From Chania multitudinisentens RB-25 (GTDB lineage Bacteria; Pseudomonadota; Gammaproteobacteria; Enterobacterales; Enterobacteriaceae), in assembly GCF_000520015.2 (NCBI RefSeq), contig NZ_CP007044.2, positions 4,092,001 through 4,156,000 on the forward strand: a stretch of 64,000 nucleotides of DNA, written 5' to 3'. The position numbers were made by a program, and so were the translations under genes. The notes under the pieces are model-generated. The model made no database searches, had not been told where the DNA came from, and saw only the letters and a list, made by a program, of their open reading frames with translations. This document shows positions 34,043 through 43,936 of this stretch, piece after piece (the first letter of the stretch is position 1; each line of letters opens with the position of its first letter).

Positions 34043-35179
34043 TTAATCCAGGCCCAATACACCGCGCAGCTGCGATAAATCTTCCGCCAGCGTGGTGATT
34101 GGCCCTTTCATTGCATTACGATCGGCATCGGTCAGCTTCTCGTAAGACTCATAACCTTCTGCGGTTTTGTATCTCGCCAAAACGGCATCGACCGTTTTGA
34201 AGTTGGCATCAATCTTTTCCAACAGTGGCTTATTGGCTTTTTCCAGCAACGGACGCAACAAATTAACGATCTTCTGCGCCCCATCCACGTTAGCCTGGAA
34301 ATCCCACAGGTCGGTACGGCTGTAACGATCTTCTTCACCGCTGATTTTACTGGCTGCCACTTCTTCGATCAGGCCCGCTGCGCCGCCAACCACTTTGCTG
34401 GGTGGGAAGGTTAATTCGCTGATGCGCTTTTGCAGTTCCAGCGTATCGTTATAAAGACGATCGGCGTATTCCTTCATCCCTTCGGTGGTGTTATCAGCAA
34501 ACAGGGCTTTCTCCAAACGGTGGAAACCGGTGAAGTTCGGATCTTGCGCCTTTTGCTCGTAATCATCTTCACGGGCATCAATGCTGCCATCCAGATCGGA
34601 GAACAGTTCAGCAATCGGCTCAATGCGCTCGTAATGCTGGCGGGTTGGCGCATACAGTTTACGCGCCTGTGCCACATCACCGGCCTTAATCGCATCGGTA
34701 AACAGCTTGGTTTGCTTGACCAACCCTTCAACTTCTTTAGTCACGTAGACTTTATATTCCGCAATCGGGCCAACCAGATCCAGCGCATTCGGTTTACCAT
34801 CGCTCACCGCACCGGCTACTGCGGTGACCGTCAGCTTGCCTTTCGGGTTACTCAATAAACCACAGGTCATATCGTATTCACCTGGTTCCAGGTTTGCCGT
34901 CATCTTCTGGGTGAAACCTGGGGCGATATTCTCGCGTTCTTCCACCACCATCACCCCTTTGAGGATTTCCCACTCAAGGTTTTTTTGGCTGGCATTACGC
35001 ACCACAAACTGGGTTTTACCTGCCGCTACGGTCAATTGCATCGGTTCACACTGTTTGTCGTTAACGGTGACCTTGACCTGCGGCACATCTGCTGCCAACC
35101 CATTGAAGCTCAACGCGCAGGCGGGAACAGTCAACAAAACCGCGTGCAGCGCCTTACGGCGAAATAACGGAGTAAACAT
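34043..35179 (-). CDS. efeO: Periplasmic iron-uptake protein EfeO
   Basis: 378 aa. Signal peptide (ALHAVLLTVPACALSFNGLAA), then a cupredoxin-like N-terminal domain (CEPMQLTVAAGKTQF...) and a C-terminal imelysin/M75 domain with the conserved GFHRLEKALF motif (HxxE metal site). It supplies ferrous iron to EfeU, and EfeB acts with it. It lies 18 bp after efeU and 11 bp before efeB; gene order is as in E. coli. Confidence 0.93.
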   Translation of the reverse strand: MFTPLFRRKALHAVLLTVPACALSFNGLAADVPQVKVTVNDKQCEPMQLTVAAGKTQFVVRNASQKNLEWEILKGVMVVEERENIAPGFTQKMTANLEPGEYDMTCGLLSNPKGKLTVTAVAGAVSDGKPNALDLVGPIAEYKVYVTKEVEGLVKQTKLFTDAIKAGDVAQARKLYAPTRQHYERIEPIAELFSDLDGSIDAREDDYEQKAQDPNFTGFHRLEKALFADNTTEGMKEYADRLYNDTLELQKRISELTFPPSKVVGGAAGLIEEVAASKISGEEDRYSRTDLWDFQANVDGAQKIVNLLRPLLEKANKPLLEKIDANFKTVDAVLARYKTAEGYESYEKLTDADRNAMKGPITTLAEDLSQLRGVLGLD

Positions 35180-35197
35180 ACGAGATTCCCTATTAAA

Positions 35198-36043
35198 TTA
35201 ATGATGAGTTTTACGTTGCACCGGGATCACGGCAGATGCCGTGCGCTGCGGTAAAAAGAAGAAAATCAACGCCGGGATTAGATAAAAGAAATAGACTGCC
35301 ACTTCACTGACCGTTGGCGCTTCTTGATAACCGAACATCCCCTCCAGTAAGGTCCCTAACAGCGAATGCGTTGACAAGCTGTTACTGAGATCGAAGGCGA
35401 TATCCTGAAAATGATTCCACAGGCCAGCTTCGTGGAAAGCGCGAATCGCGCCAGCCGCCAACCCTGCGGCGACAAACAGAATAAACAGGCTGGTCCACTT
35501 GAAGAATTTGGCCAGATGCAGCTTCACACCGCCCCAATAAATCAACATCCCGACCCCAATGGCGCAGGTCAGCCCCAGGATCGCACCAATCGGCGCTTCA
35601 ATACCGACATCCTGCTGAAACGCCGCCAACAGGAAAAACACCGATTCCAACCCTTCACGCGCAACGGCAAAAAAGACCATTGCGACCAACGCCCAACCTT
35701 GGCTCTTACTGGAACTCAGTGCGTGGTCGATCGCCCCTTCCAGGTGAACTTTGACCGATTTGGACACCTTACGCATCCAGAACACCATATAGGTCAGGAT
35801 GCAGACCGCGACCACCGCCACCAGCCCTTCGAACAGTTCTTGCTGTTTCTGTGGGAATTCGCCGGTGGTTTCATTGATGAAAATACCCAATGCCAAGCAC
35901 AGAATGGCGGCGGCAATCACCCCAATCCACATGGCACCCAGCCATTGGCCCCGCTGTGTCCGTTTCAAATAACTGGCGATCAGGCTAACGATCAGTGCGG
36001 CTTCCAGCCCTTCACGGAACATGATAAGAAAGGGAACAAACAT
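35198..36043 (-). CDS. efeU: Ferrous iron permease EfeU
   Basis: 281 aa, about seven membrane helices. REGLEAALI (11-19) and REGLESVFF (about 128-136) are the paired REGLE iron-binding motifs of the Ftr1/OFeT family. The intact reading frame contrasts with E. coli K-12, where the gene is frameshifted, so the system should be functional here. It is first in the operon, with a Fur box about 100 bp upstream. Confidence 0.94.
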   Translation of the reverse strand: MFVPFLIMFREGLEAALIVSLIASYLKRTQRGQWLGAMWIGVIAAAILCLALGIFINETTGEFPQKQQELFEGLVAVVAVCILTYMVFWMRKVSKSVKVHLEGAIDHALSSSKSQGWALVAMVFFAVAREGLESVFFLLAAFQQDVGIEAPIGAILGLTCAIGVGMLIYWGGVKLHLAKFFKWTSLFILFVAAGLAAGAIRAFHEAGLWNHFQDIAFDLSNSLSTHSLLGTLLEGMFGYQEAPTVSEVAVYFFYLIPALIFFFLPQRTASAVIPVQRKTHH

Positions 36044-36133
36044 AGAATTTTAACCCCCGAAAAGGTGCTTGCAATAAGCCGCTGAGTGACGAGGAGTTGA
36101 ACAACGGCAATGTAAAGAAAAGTAAACCTTAAC

Positions 36134-36152
36134 GAGAGTGATTATCATTCTA
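36134..36152. promoter_or_regulatory. Fur box of efeUOB
   Basis: GAGAGTGATTATCATTCTA agrees with the 19-bp Fur consensus at 14 of 19 positions. It lies 91 bp upstream of efeU. Iron repression of efeUOB is known in E. coli. Confidence 0.75.
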
Positions 36153-36292
36153 TAGAAAAGAAAAACAAGAGTAAGATGCGTGATTTTTTCTAATAGATGT
36201 CGCCAACGGTTACCAGGGCGGAGAAAAGCAGGCCAGAAAGGAAATTGCATAATAACCTCTCCCCAGTTATCTGAGGAGAGGTTCAAGAGGAA

Positions 36293-37777
36293 TTACACCG
36301 TTTTAAACTCGGCTTCTGCCTGACCAAAACGTTCAGTGATGGTAGCCGAAGGTTGGCGCCCCATCAGGCTGACCAGCACAATGGCGATGCAGCCAAACAG
36401 GAAACCTGGGATAATTTCATACAGATCCAGCCAGGCATATTGTTTCCAGACGATCACCGTGATCGCCCCAACCAGCATCCCCGCCAACGCTCCGTTGCGG
36501 GTCATACGCGACCACATCACCGAGATCAGCACCACCGGGCCAAACGCCGCACCAAAACCAGCCCAGGCGTAACTGACCAGGCCCAGCACGCGGTTTTCCG
36601 GGTTAGCGGCCAAAGCAATCGCCACCAGTGCAACCACCAGCACCATGACACGCCCAACCCACACCAGCTCTTGTTGGCTGGCCCCTTTACGCAAGAAGGC
36701 TTTGTACAAATCCTCCGTAATGGCGCTTGAACATACCAGCAGTTGGCAACTCAAGGTACTCATGACTGCGGCCAGAATCGCCGACAGCAACACGCCGGCA
36801 ATCCAAGGGTTAAACAGCAACATCGCCAGTTCGATAAACACACGCTCACCGTTTTCTGCAACATTCCCTGCCTGATCCGGGTTATTGGCAAAATACGCAA
36901 TCCCAAAGAAGCCCACGGCAATGGTGCCTGCCAGACACAGAATCATCCAGGTCATACTGATACGGCGCGCACTACGGATAGTCCGGTGAGAATCTGCCGC
37001 CATAAAACGCGCCAGAATGTGCGGCTGGCCAAAATACCCCAGCCCCCAGCCCAACAGCGACAGGATCGCCACCAGATTCAACCCTTTCAACATATCAATG
37101 TTGGCCGGGTTTTTAGCGGCAATCACCAGCATGGAACTGTCGATTCCCCCAACGGCGAAAATCACAATGACCGGGGTAAGGATCAGCGCAAAAATCATCA
37201 GGCTGGCCTGCACGGTATCGGTCCAGCTGACCGCCAGAAAACCGCCGATAAAAGTATAAAGGATGGTCGCCGCCGCCCCGGCCCACAGCGCGGTTGCGTA
37301 GCTCATGCCAAAGGTGCTTTCAAACAGACGCGCCCCAGCAACGATGCCGGAGGCACAATAGATGGTGAAGAACACCAGAATAACAATGGCGGAAATCACC
37401 CGCAGTAGTTTGCTGTTGTCTTCGAAACGGTTGGTAAAGTAGTCCGGCAATGTCAGAGCGTTATTATTGACTTCGGTATGCACACGCAGCCGGCCTGCCA
37501 CCAGTTTCCAGTTCAAATAAGCCCCGACAGTCAGACCAATCGCAATCCAGCTTTCCGAAATCCCGGACAGGAAGATAGCCCCTGGTAACCCCATCAATAA
37601 CCAGCCACTCATGTCGGATGCCCCGGCGGAAAGTGCGGTCACTACGCTGCCCAGGCTGCGGCCTCCCAGAATATAATCGTCGAAGTTATTCGTTGCCCGG
37701 TAGGCGACTAAGCCGATAAAAACCATTCCAAAGATATACACCAGAAAGGTTACCAACATAGGTATGCTTGCTGTCAT
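36293..37777 (-). CDS. putP: Sodium/proline symporter PutP
   Basis: 494 aa from the ATG at 37777 (MTASIPMLVTFLVYIFG), with GGAGAG eight bases before. A GAA-GTG-GAG stretch 18 bp earlier is part of the ribosome-site region, so the longer frame to 37795 is not used. Thirteen membrane helices of the SSS family, with GGRSLG, ALSAGASDMSGWLLMGLPGA (Asp in the Na+ site) and LILTPVIVI, nearly identical to E. coli PutP. It takes up proline with Na+ as carbon and nitrogen source, divergent from putA. Confidence 0.95.
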   Translation of the reverse strand: MTASIPMLVTFLVYIFGMVFIGLVAYRATNNFDDYILGGRSLGSVVTALSAGASDMSGWLLMGLPGAIFLSGISESWIAIGLTVGAYLNWKLVAGRLRVHTEVNNNALTLPDYFTNRFEDNSKLLRVISAIVILVFFTIYCASGIVAGARLFESTFGMSYATALWAGAAATILYTFIGGFLAVSWTDTVQASLMIFALILTPVIVIFAVGGIDSSMLVIAAKNPANIDMLKGLNLVAILSLLGWGLGYFGQPHILARFMAADSHRTIRSARRISMTWMILCLAGTIAVGFFGIAYFANNPDQAGNVAENGERVFIELAMLLFNPWIAGVLLSAILAAVMSTLSCQLLVCSSAITEDLYKAFLRKGASQQELVWVGRVMVLVVALVAIALAANPENRVLGLVSYAWAGFGAAFGPVVLISVMWSRMTRNGALAGMLVGAITVIVWKQYAWLDLYEIIPGFLFGCIAIVLVSLMGRQPSATITERFGQAEAEFKTV

Positions 37778-38336
37778 TCCACTCTCCACTTTCATTATTC
37801 CCTTGATCTTGCCTGTTGCAGCGCCGTTGGCTGCACCTGGAGATCTGTCAGGTATCGTTACTCACGCTGTTTGTGATGTATTTCACCCTGAAGCACTTTA
37901 CACAAGTACGGTGAATACACAGAGTTTCTGTTTGGTGTTGTTGAAACGCCGGTTATCCTAGGTGATAAAATCAATCGCCAACAAGAAATTTAACAACCCA
38001 GTTACACAAAGTTTACCCTGCGTCACATTCACACCATTTTCGGTTGCACTCACCAGACATTAAATGAGTTGCACCTCTCTTTTACCCCTGACTTTATCAG
38101 GGAAATCACGTTCCCCTGTACACGGGTATTGATAGCAGCAAGAAACATGCCGTAATTTCATGTTAAAAAATAGATTAAACTCACACTTCGTTAACTGGCC
38201 TGATTTAACAAGGTTGCACAAAGTTGCAACATACTGGATATTACCCGAATTAATGACACAACCTATCCACGAACCTACCCCTGCGAGCGGATTTCAAGCC
38301 TGCGGGATAGCTTCTAAACACAGGAGTTGGATTGGC
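37778..38336. promoter_or_regulatory. putP-putA divergent control region with five PutA operator-like motifs
   Basis: 559 bp without a gene. GTTGCA, the core bound by the PutA ribbon-helix-helix domain, occurs five times on the plus strand: 37815, 38043, 38068, 38213 and 38223. The last pair is close together (GGTTGCACAAAGTTGCAAC). E. coli has five such sites in the equivalent region. When proline is absent PutA is expected to sit here and repress both genes. Confidence 0.8.
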
Positions 38337-41300
38337 ATGGGCACTACCACAATGGGCGTAAAGCTTGATGAAGCCACACGCGACCGGATTAAAAGCGCAG
38401 CACAGCGTATTGACCGCACGCCACACTGGTTGATCAAGCAGGCTATTTTTAACTATCTTGAGCACCTTGAAAACGGTTCTGATATCCCCGAAATTCCGGC
38501 ACTGAACACAACCAACCCGGCCGAGGCGGACGACATTATGCCGCAAACGCCTGAAGAGTCCCATCAACCATTCCTGGAATTTGCCGAACAGATCCTGCCC
38601 CAGTCCGTTGCCCGAGCGGCGATTACCGCCGCCTACCGCCGCCCGGAAACGGAAGCGGTACCGATGTTACTTGAACAGGCGCGCTTGCCTGCCGATCTGG
38701 CACAGGCAACCCATAAGCTGGCATACAGCATTGCTGAAAAACTGCGGAACCAAAAAAGTGCCCACGGTCGCGCCGGAATGGTGCAAGGGCTGTTGCAGGA
38801 ATTCTCGCTGTCTTCACAGGAAGGCGTGGCCTTGATGTGCCTGGCGGAAGCTCTGCTGCGTATTCCAGACAAACCTACGCGCGATGCATTAATCCGCGAC
38901 AAAATCAGCAACGGTAACTGGCACTCTCACCTTGGCCGCAGCCCGTCGCTATTTGTTAACGCGGCAACCTGGGGCCTGTTGTTTACCGGTAAACTGGTGT
39001 CTACCCACAATGAAGCCAATCTGTCGCACTCGCTGAACCGGATTATCGGAAAAAGTGGCGAGCCGCTGATCCGCAAAGGCGTCGATATGGCCATGCGCCT
39101 GATGGGCGAACAGTTTGTCACCGGTGAAACCATCGCCGAAGCGCTGGCCAATGCACGCAAGCTGGAAGATAAAGGCTTCAGTTATTCGTATGACATGCTG
39201 GGTGAATCGGCCCTGACCGAAGCCGATGCGCAGGCGTATCTGGTTTCCTACCAGCAGGCGATCCACGCCATCGGTAAAGCCTCCAATGGCCGCGGTATCT
39301 ATGAAGGCCCGGGTATTTCGATCAAGCTTTCCGCTCTGCACCCGCGCTACAGCCGTGCGCAGTACGATCGCGTCATGAATGAGCTGTACCCGCGCCTGTT
39401 ATCGCTGACATTACAGGCACGCCAGTATGACATCGGCCTCAATATTGACGCCGAAGAAGCCGATCGCCTGGAGACTTCGCTCGATCTGCTGGAAAAGCTG
39501 TGCTTTGAGCCGCAACTGGCTGGCTGGAACGGTATTGGCTTTGTGATCCAGGCTTATCAGAAGCGTTGCCCGTTTGCCATTGATGCCGTTATTGATATGG
39601 CCAGCCGTAGCCGCCGCCGCTTGATGATCCGCCTGGTGAAAGGTGCCTATTGGGACAGCGAAATCAAACGAGCTCAGGTAGACGGCCTGGAGGGCTATCC
39701 GGTCTATACCCGCAAGGTTTACACCGACGTTTCCTATCTGGCTTGCGCCCGCAAACTGCTGGCGGTGCCGAACCTGATTTATCCGCAGTTTGCTACCCAT
39801 AACGCCCACACCTTGAGCGCCATTTATCATCTGGCCGGTAACAACTACTATCCGGGGCAATATGAATTCCAGTGTCTGCACGGCATGGGTGAACCGCTGT
39901 ACGAGCAAGTGGTTGGCAAAGTGGCCGATGGCAAGCTGAATCGCCCTTGCCGTATTTACGCCCCGGTCGGCACGCATGAAACCCTATTGGCCTATTTGGT
40001 GCGCCGCCTGCTAGAAAATGGTGCAAACACCTCATTTGTTAACCGTATCGCGGATGCCACACTGCCACTGGATGAACTGGTGGCCGATCCGGTCAGTGCG
40101 GTTGAAGCGCTGGCGGCCAACGAAGGCCATATTGGCCTGCCGCACCCGCGCATTCCACTGCCACGCGAACTGTACGGAGACAAACGCGTCAACTCCAGCG
40201 GCTTGGATCTCGCCAACGAGCATCGCCTGGCTTCGCTTTCCAGCGCCTTGCTCACCAGCGCCGCGCAGGCATGGCGCGCGGAACCGATTATCGATGCTGC
40301 ACAGGATCAGGGCGTTGAACAACCGGTAATCAACCCCGCGGAACCCAGCGATATCGTTGGTTATGTACGCGAAGCTACGGAAGGTGAAGTCAGCCGTGCG
40401 CTGGATGCCGCTACCGCCGCTGGGCCAATCTGGTTTGCAACTCCACCTTCCGAGCGCGCCGCCATTCTGGATCGCGCCGCCGAGTTGATGGAAAGCCAAC
40501 TGCAAAGCCTGTTGGGTATTCTGGTGCGAGAAGCGGGCAAAACGTTCAACAATGCCATCGCCGAAGTACGTGAAGCGGTTGATTTCCTGCATTATTACGC
40601 GGGCCAGGTGCGTGATGATTTCGCTAACGACAGCCATCGTCCGCTTGGCCCGGTGGTATGTATCAGCCCGTGGAACTTCCCGCTGGCGATCTTCACCGGC
40701 CAGGTTGCTGCCGCACTCGCCGCAGGCAACAGCGTGCTGGCCAAACCGGCAGAACAGACGCCGCTGGTTGCCGCCCAGGCGGTACGAATCTTGCTGGAAG
40801 CCGGTATTCCCCAAGGCGTTTTACAACTGCTGCCAGGCCAAGGGGAAACCGTAGGTTCGCTCTTGGTCAATGATAGCCGCGTGCGTGGCGTAATGTTCAC
40901 CGGTTCCACTGACGTAGCCGGAATTCTGCAACGCAACATCGCCGGGCGCTTGGATCCACAGGGCCGCCCCACACCGTTGATTGCCGAAACCGGCGGCATG
41001 AACGCCATGATTGTTGACTCTTCGGCTCTGGCTGAACAAGTCGTTACTGATGTTATCGCTTCCGCCTTCGACAGTGCAGGCCAACGCTGTTCTGCTCTGC
41101 GCATCTTGTGCATTCAGGAAGACGTGGCGGAACATACGCTGCAAATGCTGCGCGGAGCTATGGCCGAATGCCGCATGGGTAACCCGGAACGCCTGTCTAC
41201 CGACATTGGCCCGGTTATTGATGCCGAAGCCAAAATGGGAATTGAGCGCCATATTCAAGCCATGCGCGCCAAAGGGCGCAAAGTTTATCAGGCCGCCAAC

Positions 41301-42308
41301 AGCAACGTTGAGGATGAAAAAGAGTGGGCACGCGGTACTTTCGTCAAGCCAACCTTGATCGAACTGGACAGCTTCGATGAGCTGCAAAAAGAGATCTTTG
41401 GCCCGGTACTGCACGTGGTGCGCTATCAGCGTGCCAATCTGGGCACCCTGGTTGAGCAAATCAACGCGGCGGGTTATGGCCTGACGCTGGGTATTCATAC
41501 CCGTATTGATGAAACCATCACCCGCGTGACCAGCAGCGCCAAGGTTGGCAACCTGTACGTCAACCGTAATATGGTTGGTGCCGTGGTGGGTGTACAGCCG
41601 TTCGGTGGTGAAGGTCTGTCCGGTACTGGCCCGAAAGCCGGTGGCCCGCTCTATCTGTACCGCCTGCTGGCCAGCCGCCCAATGGACGCGGTGCAACGCA
41701 CCCTAAGCCGCCAAGATAGCGAACGCCCACTGGAAGCCACCGCCCGCCCTACTCTGCTAGCCCCACATCTGGCGTTAGAACAGTGGGCGATTGCCGCCAA
41801 CCAACGCGAACTGGCAGCCTTAGCACAGCAATATGCTGAACTCGGCCAAGGTGGCACCGTGCGGCCCCTGCCAGGCCCGACCGGGGAACGCAACACTTAT
41901 ACCCTGCTGCCACGCGAGCGTGTGCTATGCCTGGCGGATAACGATGCCGATGCTTTAATCCAGTTGGCTGCCGTGCTGGCCGTTGGCAGCCAGGTGCTAT
42001 GGCCGGAGGCCAAACTGCAACGCTCGTTGTTCCAACGCTTACCCGCTACCGTGCAGGAGTGCATCAGTTTCAGCAAAGACTGGCAACAGGATAACGTGGA
42101 ATTTGATGCCGTTATCTACCACGGTGATGCCGATCAGTTGCGCGCTCTGTGCGAGCAGGTTGCCCAACGCAGTGGGGCCATTGTCTCAGTGCAAGGCTTT
42201 ACCCATGGCGAAACCAATATCCTGCTGGAACGCCTGCTGGTCGAACGCTCATTAAGCATCAATACCGCCGCCGCCGGGGGCAACGCCAGCCTGATGACTA
42301 TTGGTTAG
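38337..42308 (+). CDS. putA: Trifunctional PutA: repressor, proline dehydrogenase, glutamate semialdehyde dehydrogenase
   Basis: 1323 aa from the ATG at 38337 (MGTTTMGVKLDEATRDR), as in E. coli; the frame stays open to 38160 but that part has no ribosome site. Residues 1-47 form a ribbon-helix-helix DNA-binding domain. About 260-610 is the FAD proline dehydrogenase barrel (NIDAEEADRLE, RLVKGAYWDSEIKRAQ). About 650-1120 is the aldehyde dehydrogenase with ETGGMNAM and the catalytic Cys in DSAGQRCSAL. A C-terminal lid ends ASLMTIG. It oxidises proline to glutamate at the membrane and represses put genes without proline. Full length and intact. Confidence 0.97.
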   Translation: MGTTTMGVKLDEATRDRIKSAAQRIDRTPHWLIKQAIFNYLEHLENGSDIPEIPALNTTNPAEADDIMPQTPEESHQPFLEFAEQILPQSVARAAITAAYRRPETEAVPMLLEQARLPADLAQATHKLAYSIAEKLRNQKSAHGRAGMVQGLLQEFSLSSQEGVALMCLAEALLRIPDKPTRDALIRDKISNGNWHSHLGRSPSLFVNAATWGLLFTGKLVSTHNEANLSHSLNRIIGKSGEPLIRKGVDMAMRLMGEQFVTGETIAEALANARKLEDKGFSYSYDMLGESALTEADAQAYLVSYQQAIHAIGKASNGRGIYEGPGISIKLSALHPRYSRAQYDRVMNELYPRLLSLTLQARQYDIGLNIDAEEADRLETSLDLLEKLCFEPQLAGWNGIGFVIQAYQKRCPFAIDAVIDMASRSRRRLMIRLVKGAYWDSEIKRAQVDGLEGYPVYTRKVYTDVSYLACARKLLAVPNLIYPQFATHNAHTLSAIYHLAGNNYYPGQYEFQCLHGMGEPLYEQVVGKVADGKLNRPCRIYAPVGTHETLLAYLVRRLLENGANTSFVNRIADATLPLDELVADPVSAVEALAANEGHIGLPHPRIPLPRELYGDKRVNSSGLDLANEHRLASLSSALLTSAAQAWRAEPIIDAAQDQGVEQPVINPAEPSDIVGYVREATEGEVSRALDAATAAGPIWFATPPSERAAILDRAAELMESQLQSLLGILVREAGKTFNNAIAEVREAVDFLHYYAGQVRDDFANDSHRPLGPVVCISPWNFPLAIFTGQVAAALAAGNSVLAKPAEQTPLVAAQAVRILLEAGIPQGVLQLLPGQGETVGSLLVNDSRVRGVMFTGSTDVAGILQRNIAGRLDPQGRPTPLIAETGGMNAMIVDSSALAEQVVTDVIASAFDSAGQRCSALRILCIQEDVAEHTLQMLRGAMAECRMGNPERLSTDIGPVIDAEAKMGIERHIQAMRAKGRKVYQAANSNVEDEKEWARGTFVKPTLIELDSFDELQKEIFGPVLHVVRYQRANLGTLVEQINAAGYGLTLGIHTRIDETITRVTSSAKVGNLYVNRNMVGAVVGVQPFGGEGLSGTGPKAGGPLYLYRLLASRPMDAVQRTLSRQDSERPLEATARPTLLAPHLALEQWAIAANQRELAALAQQYAELGQGGTVRPLPGPTGERNTYTLLPRERVLCLADNDADALIQLAAVLAVGSQVLWPEAKLQRSLFQRLPATVQECISFSKDWQQDNVEFDAVIYHGDADQLRALCEQVAQRSGAIVSVQGFTHGETNILLERLLVERSLSINTAAAGGNASLMTIG

Positions 42309-42886
42309 GCATTACAAATTAAGGGGATTGATTAAATATCAGGATGTGTGAATAAAAATCCCCGGTAGCTTGATAAATCAGGTTACTGGGGATTTCCTCT
42401 TTACTGGCGCAAAAACGCGGGGGATATATGCTAACGCATTTGGGCATAACAAAGTCAACCCACCGTTAATTTCAAGTATGATGTCATTTTTAACTATTAG
42501 AAAGTTAACACCATGGCATAACTGTGGCGCTAAATTTATTTATATTCTTTGCCTTATAAATCATCAAGGTATTGCTCATCCTTGACATGTAATAGCTAGA
42601 TTTATCTTAACTATTTTTATTCTTTCAATCGTTATCAGCATCTTGAAAGATATTGGATATATCTGAAAAATATCCATCCAACCAGGCAATAAAAATATCA
42701 TTTTATTTGAATCAAATTACCATTTTAGAAAAAATTCCTTTCTGCTAGAATGCGCGCCGTGCAATTACTACGCTCACAAAAGATATAATCATACTTAACC
42801 TAAATATATTTATACAAAATATCCTTTTTGTAATTATACATTAAGGTTATTTCTCAGATTAATCGCCCTAGAGAGATTCCATTGCG
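42309..42886. other. 578-bp intergenic region after putA
   Basis: It contains the putA terminator (42356-42395) and then A/T-rich DNA without a credible gene. TAGAAT at 42746-42751 may be the -10 of the lipoprotein operon; its -35 is poor. Confidence 0.45.
42356..42395 (+). terminator. Terminator of putA
   Basis: AAATCCCCGGTA (42356-42367) and TACTGGGGATTT (42384-42395) form a 12-bp stem with one G-T pair and a 16-nt loop, about 50 bp past the stop, followed by CCTCTTT. Confidence 0.65.
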
Positions 42887-43555
42887 ATGAAAAAACCACT
42901 CATTATCTGTTCTATTATTCTAACCAGCCTGTTAACGGGTTGTGCTTCGGAATCATCTCGTTCGCTTGAGGTGCCCAAAGTCGCTTCCTACAATACGGCT
43001 TATCAAGGTGTTCGCAGCTCGATCGCCGTCGGTAAATTTGATAACCGCTCCAACTATATGAACGGCATTTTTTCCGACGGCGTTGACCGCCTGGGTAACC
43101 AGTCAAAAACCATCTTAATCACCCACCTACAACAAACTGGCCGTTTCAACGTATTGGATCGCACCAATATGGATGAATTAAAAACTGAAGCAGGCATCAA
43201 AGGCCAACAACAAACGCTGAAAGGTGCAAACTATGTGATCACTGGCGATGTCACCGAGTTCGGCCGTAAAGAAGTGGGCGATCAGCAACTGTGGGGCATT
43301 CTGGGGCGCGGGAAATCGCAGGTCGCTTATGCCAAAGTCAATCTCAACGTGGTTAACGTGCAAACCTCTGAAGTGGTTTACTCCAGCCAAGGCGCGGGTG
43401 AATACGCCCTGTCGAACCGTGAAATCATCGGTTTTGGCGGTACTGCGAGTTACGACTCCACCTTGAACGGTAAAGTGCTGGACTTGGCAGTGCGCGAAGC
43501 GGTTAACAATCTGGTTGCAGGTATTGAAAGCGGTGCATGGCGCCCAGCCAACTAA
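42887..43555 (+). CDS. CsgG-family outer-membrane lipoprotein
   Basis: 222 aa. Lipoprotein signal with lipobox LLTGCAS, mature Cys19. The remainder is the CsgG/HfaB fold: SIAVGKFDNRSNY (about 44-56), TGRFNVLDRTNMDELKTE (about 84-101), NYVITGDVTEFGRK, and VLDLAVREAVNNLV near the end. The real curli pore CsgG is about 277 aa and sits with csgDEF, so this is a shorter relative. It heads a three-lipoprotein operon with DUF4810 and DUF799 proteins and may form an outer-membrane assembly with them. Function of the trio is unknown to me. Confidence 0.85.
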   Translation: MKKPLIICSIILTSLLTGCASESSRSLEVPKVASYNTAYQGVRSSIAVGKFDNRSNYMNGIFSDGVDRLGNQSKTILITHLQQTGRFNVLDRTNMDELKTEAGIKGQQQTLKGANYVITGDVTEFGRKEVGDQQLWGILGRGKSQVAYAKVNLNVVNVQTSEVVYSSQGAGEYALSNREIIGFGGTASYDSTLNGKVLDLAVREAVNNLVAGIESGAWRPAN

Positions 43556-43561
43556 CGGATT

Positions 43562-43936
43562 ATGAACAAAATCATGATGATTACTAAAAAAATCAGCGGG
43601 TTGCTGCTGGCAGCAACCTTGCTGGGGGGTTGCGTTGCGCCCCAAAAAACTCTCTACAGTTGGGATGGTTATCAGACGACGGTATACCAGCATTATCAAC
43701 CTGGATCTTCCAGCCCGGAACAGCAGATCGCTGCGCTAAAAGAGAGCATTGAAAAATCCCGCGCCAAGGATAAAGCCGTGCCGCCAGGGTTACATGCCCA
43801 CCTTGGTATGCTGTATGCCAACACCGGGCGGGCCGATCAGGCACTGGCGGAATTCAATACCGAAAAATCACTGTTCCCGGAATCAGCGCCGTTTATGGAT
43901 TTCCTGATGAGCAAAGATAAAGGGAGTTTTAAATGA
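43562..43936 (+). CDS. DUF4810-type lipoprotein
   Basis: 124 aa. Signal peptide with lipobox LLGGC (about Cys24; ATGs at codons 5 and 6 are alternative starts). The mature part starts VAPQKTLYSWDGYQ, then a TPR-like segment (LHAHLGMLYANTGRADQALAEFNTEKSLFPES). It is probably an adaptor of the CsgG-like and DUF799 partners. It starts 6 bp after the first gene and overlaps the third by 4 bp, so the three are translated together. Confidence 0.8.
   Translation: MNKIMMITKKISGLLLAATLLGGCVAPQKTLYSWDGYQTTVYQHYQPGSSSPEQQIAALKESIEKSRAKDKAVPPGLHAHLGMLYANTGRADQALAEFNTEKSLFPESAPFMDFLMSKDKGSFK

Noticed and set aside
38160..38336. 59-codon N-terminal extension of putA
   Set aside because: It contains two of the PutA operator motifs and lacks a ribosome site; the ATG at 38337 matches the E. 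coli start.
42370..42585. 71-codon ORF after putA
   Set aside because: It starts inside the putA terminator stem-loop and runs through A/T-rich DNA; no ribosome site.
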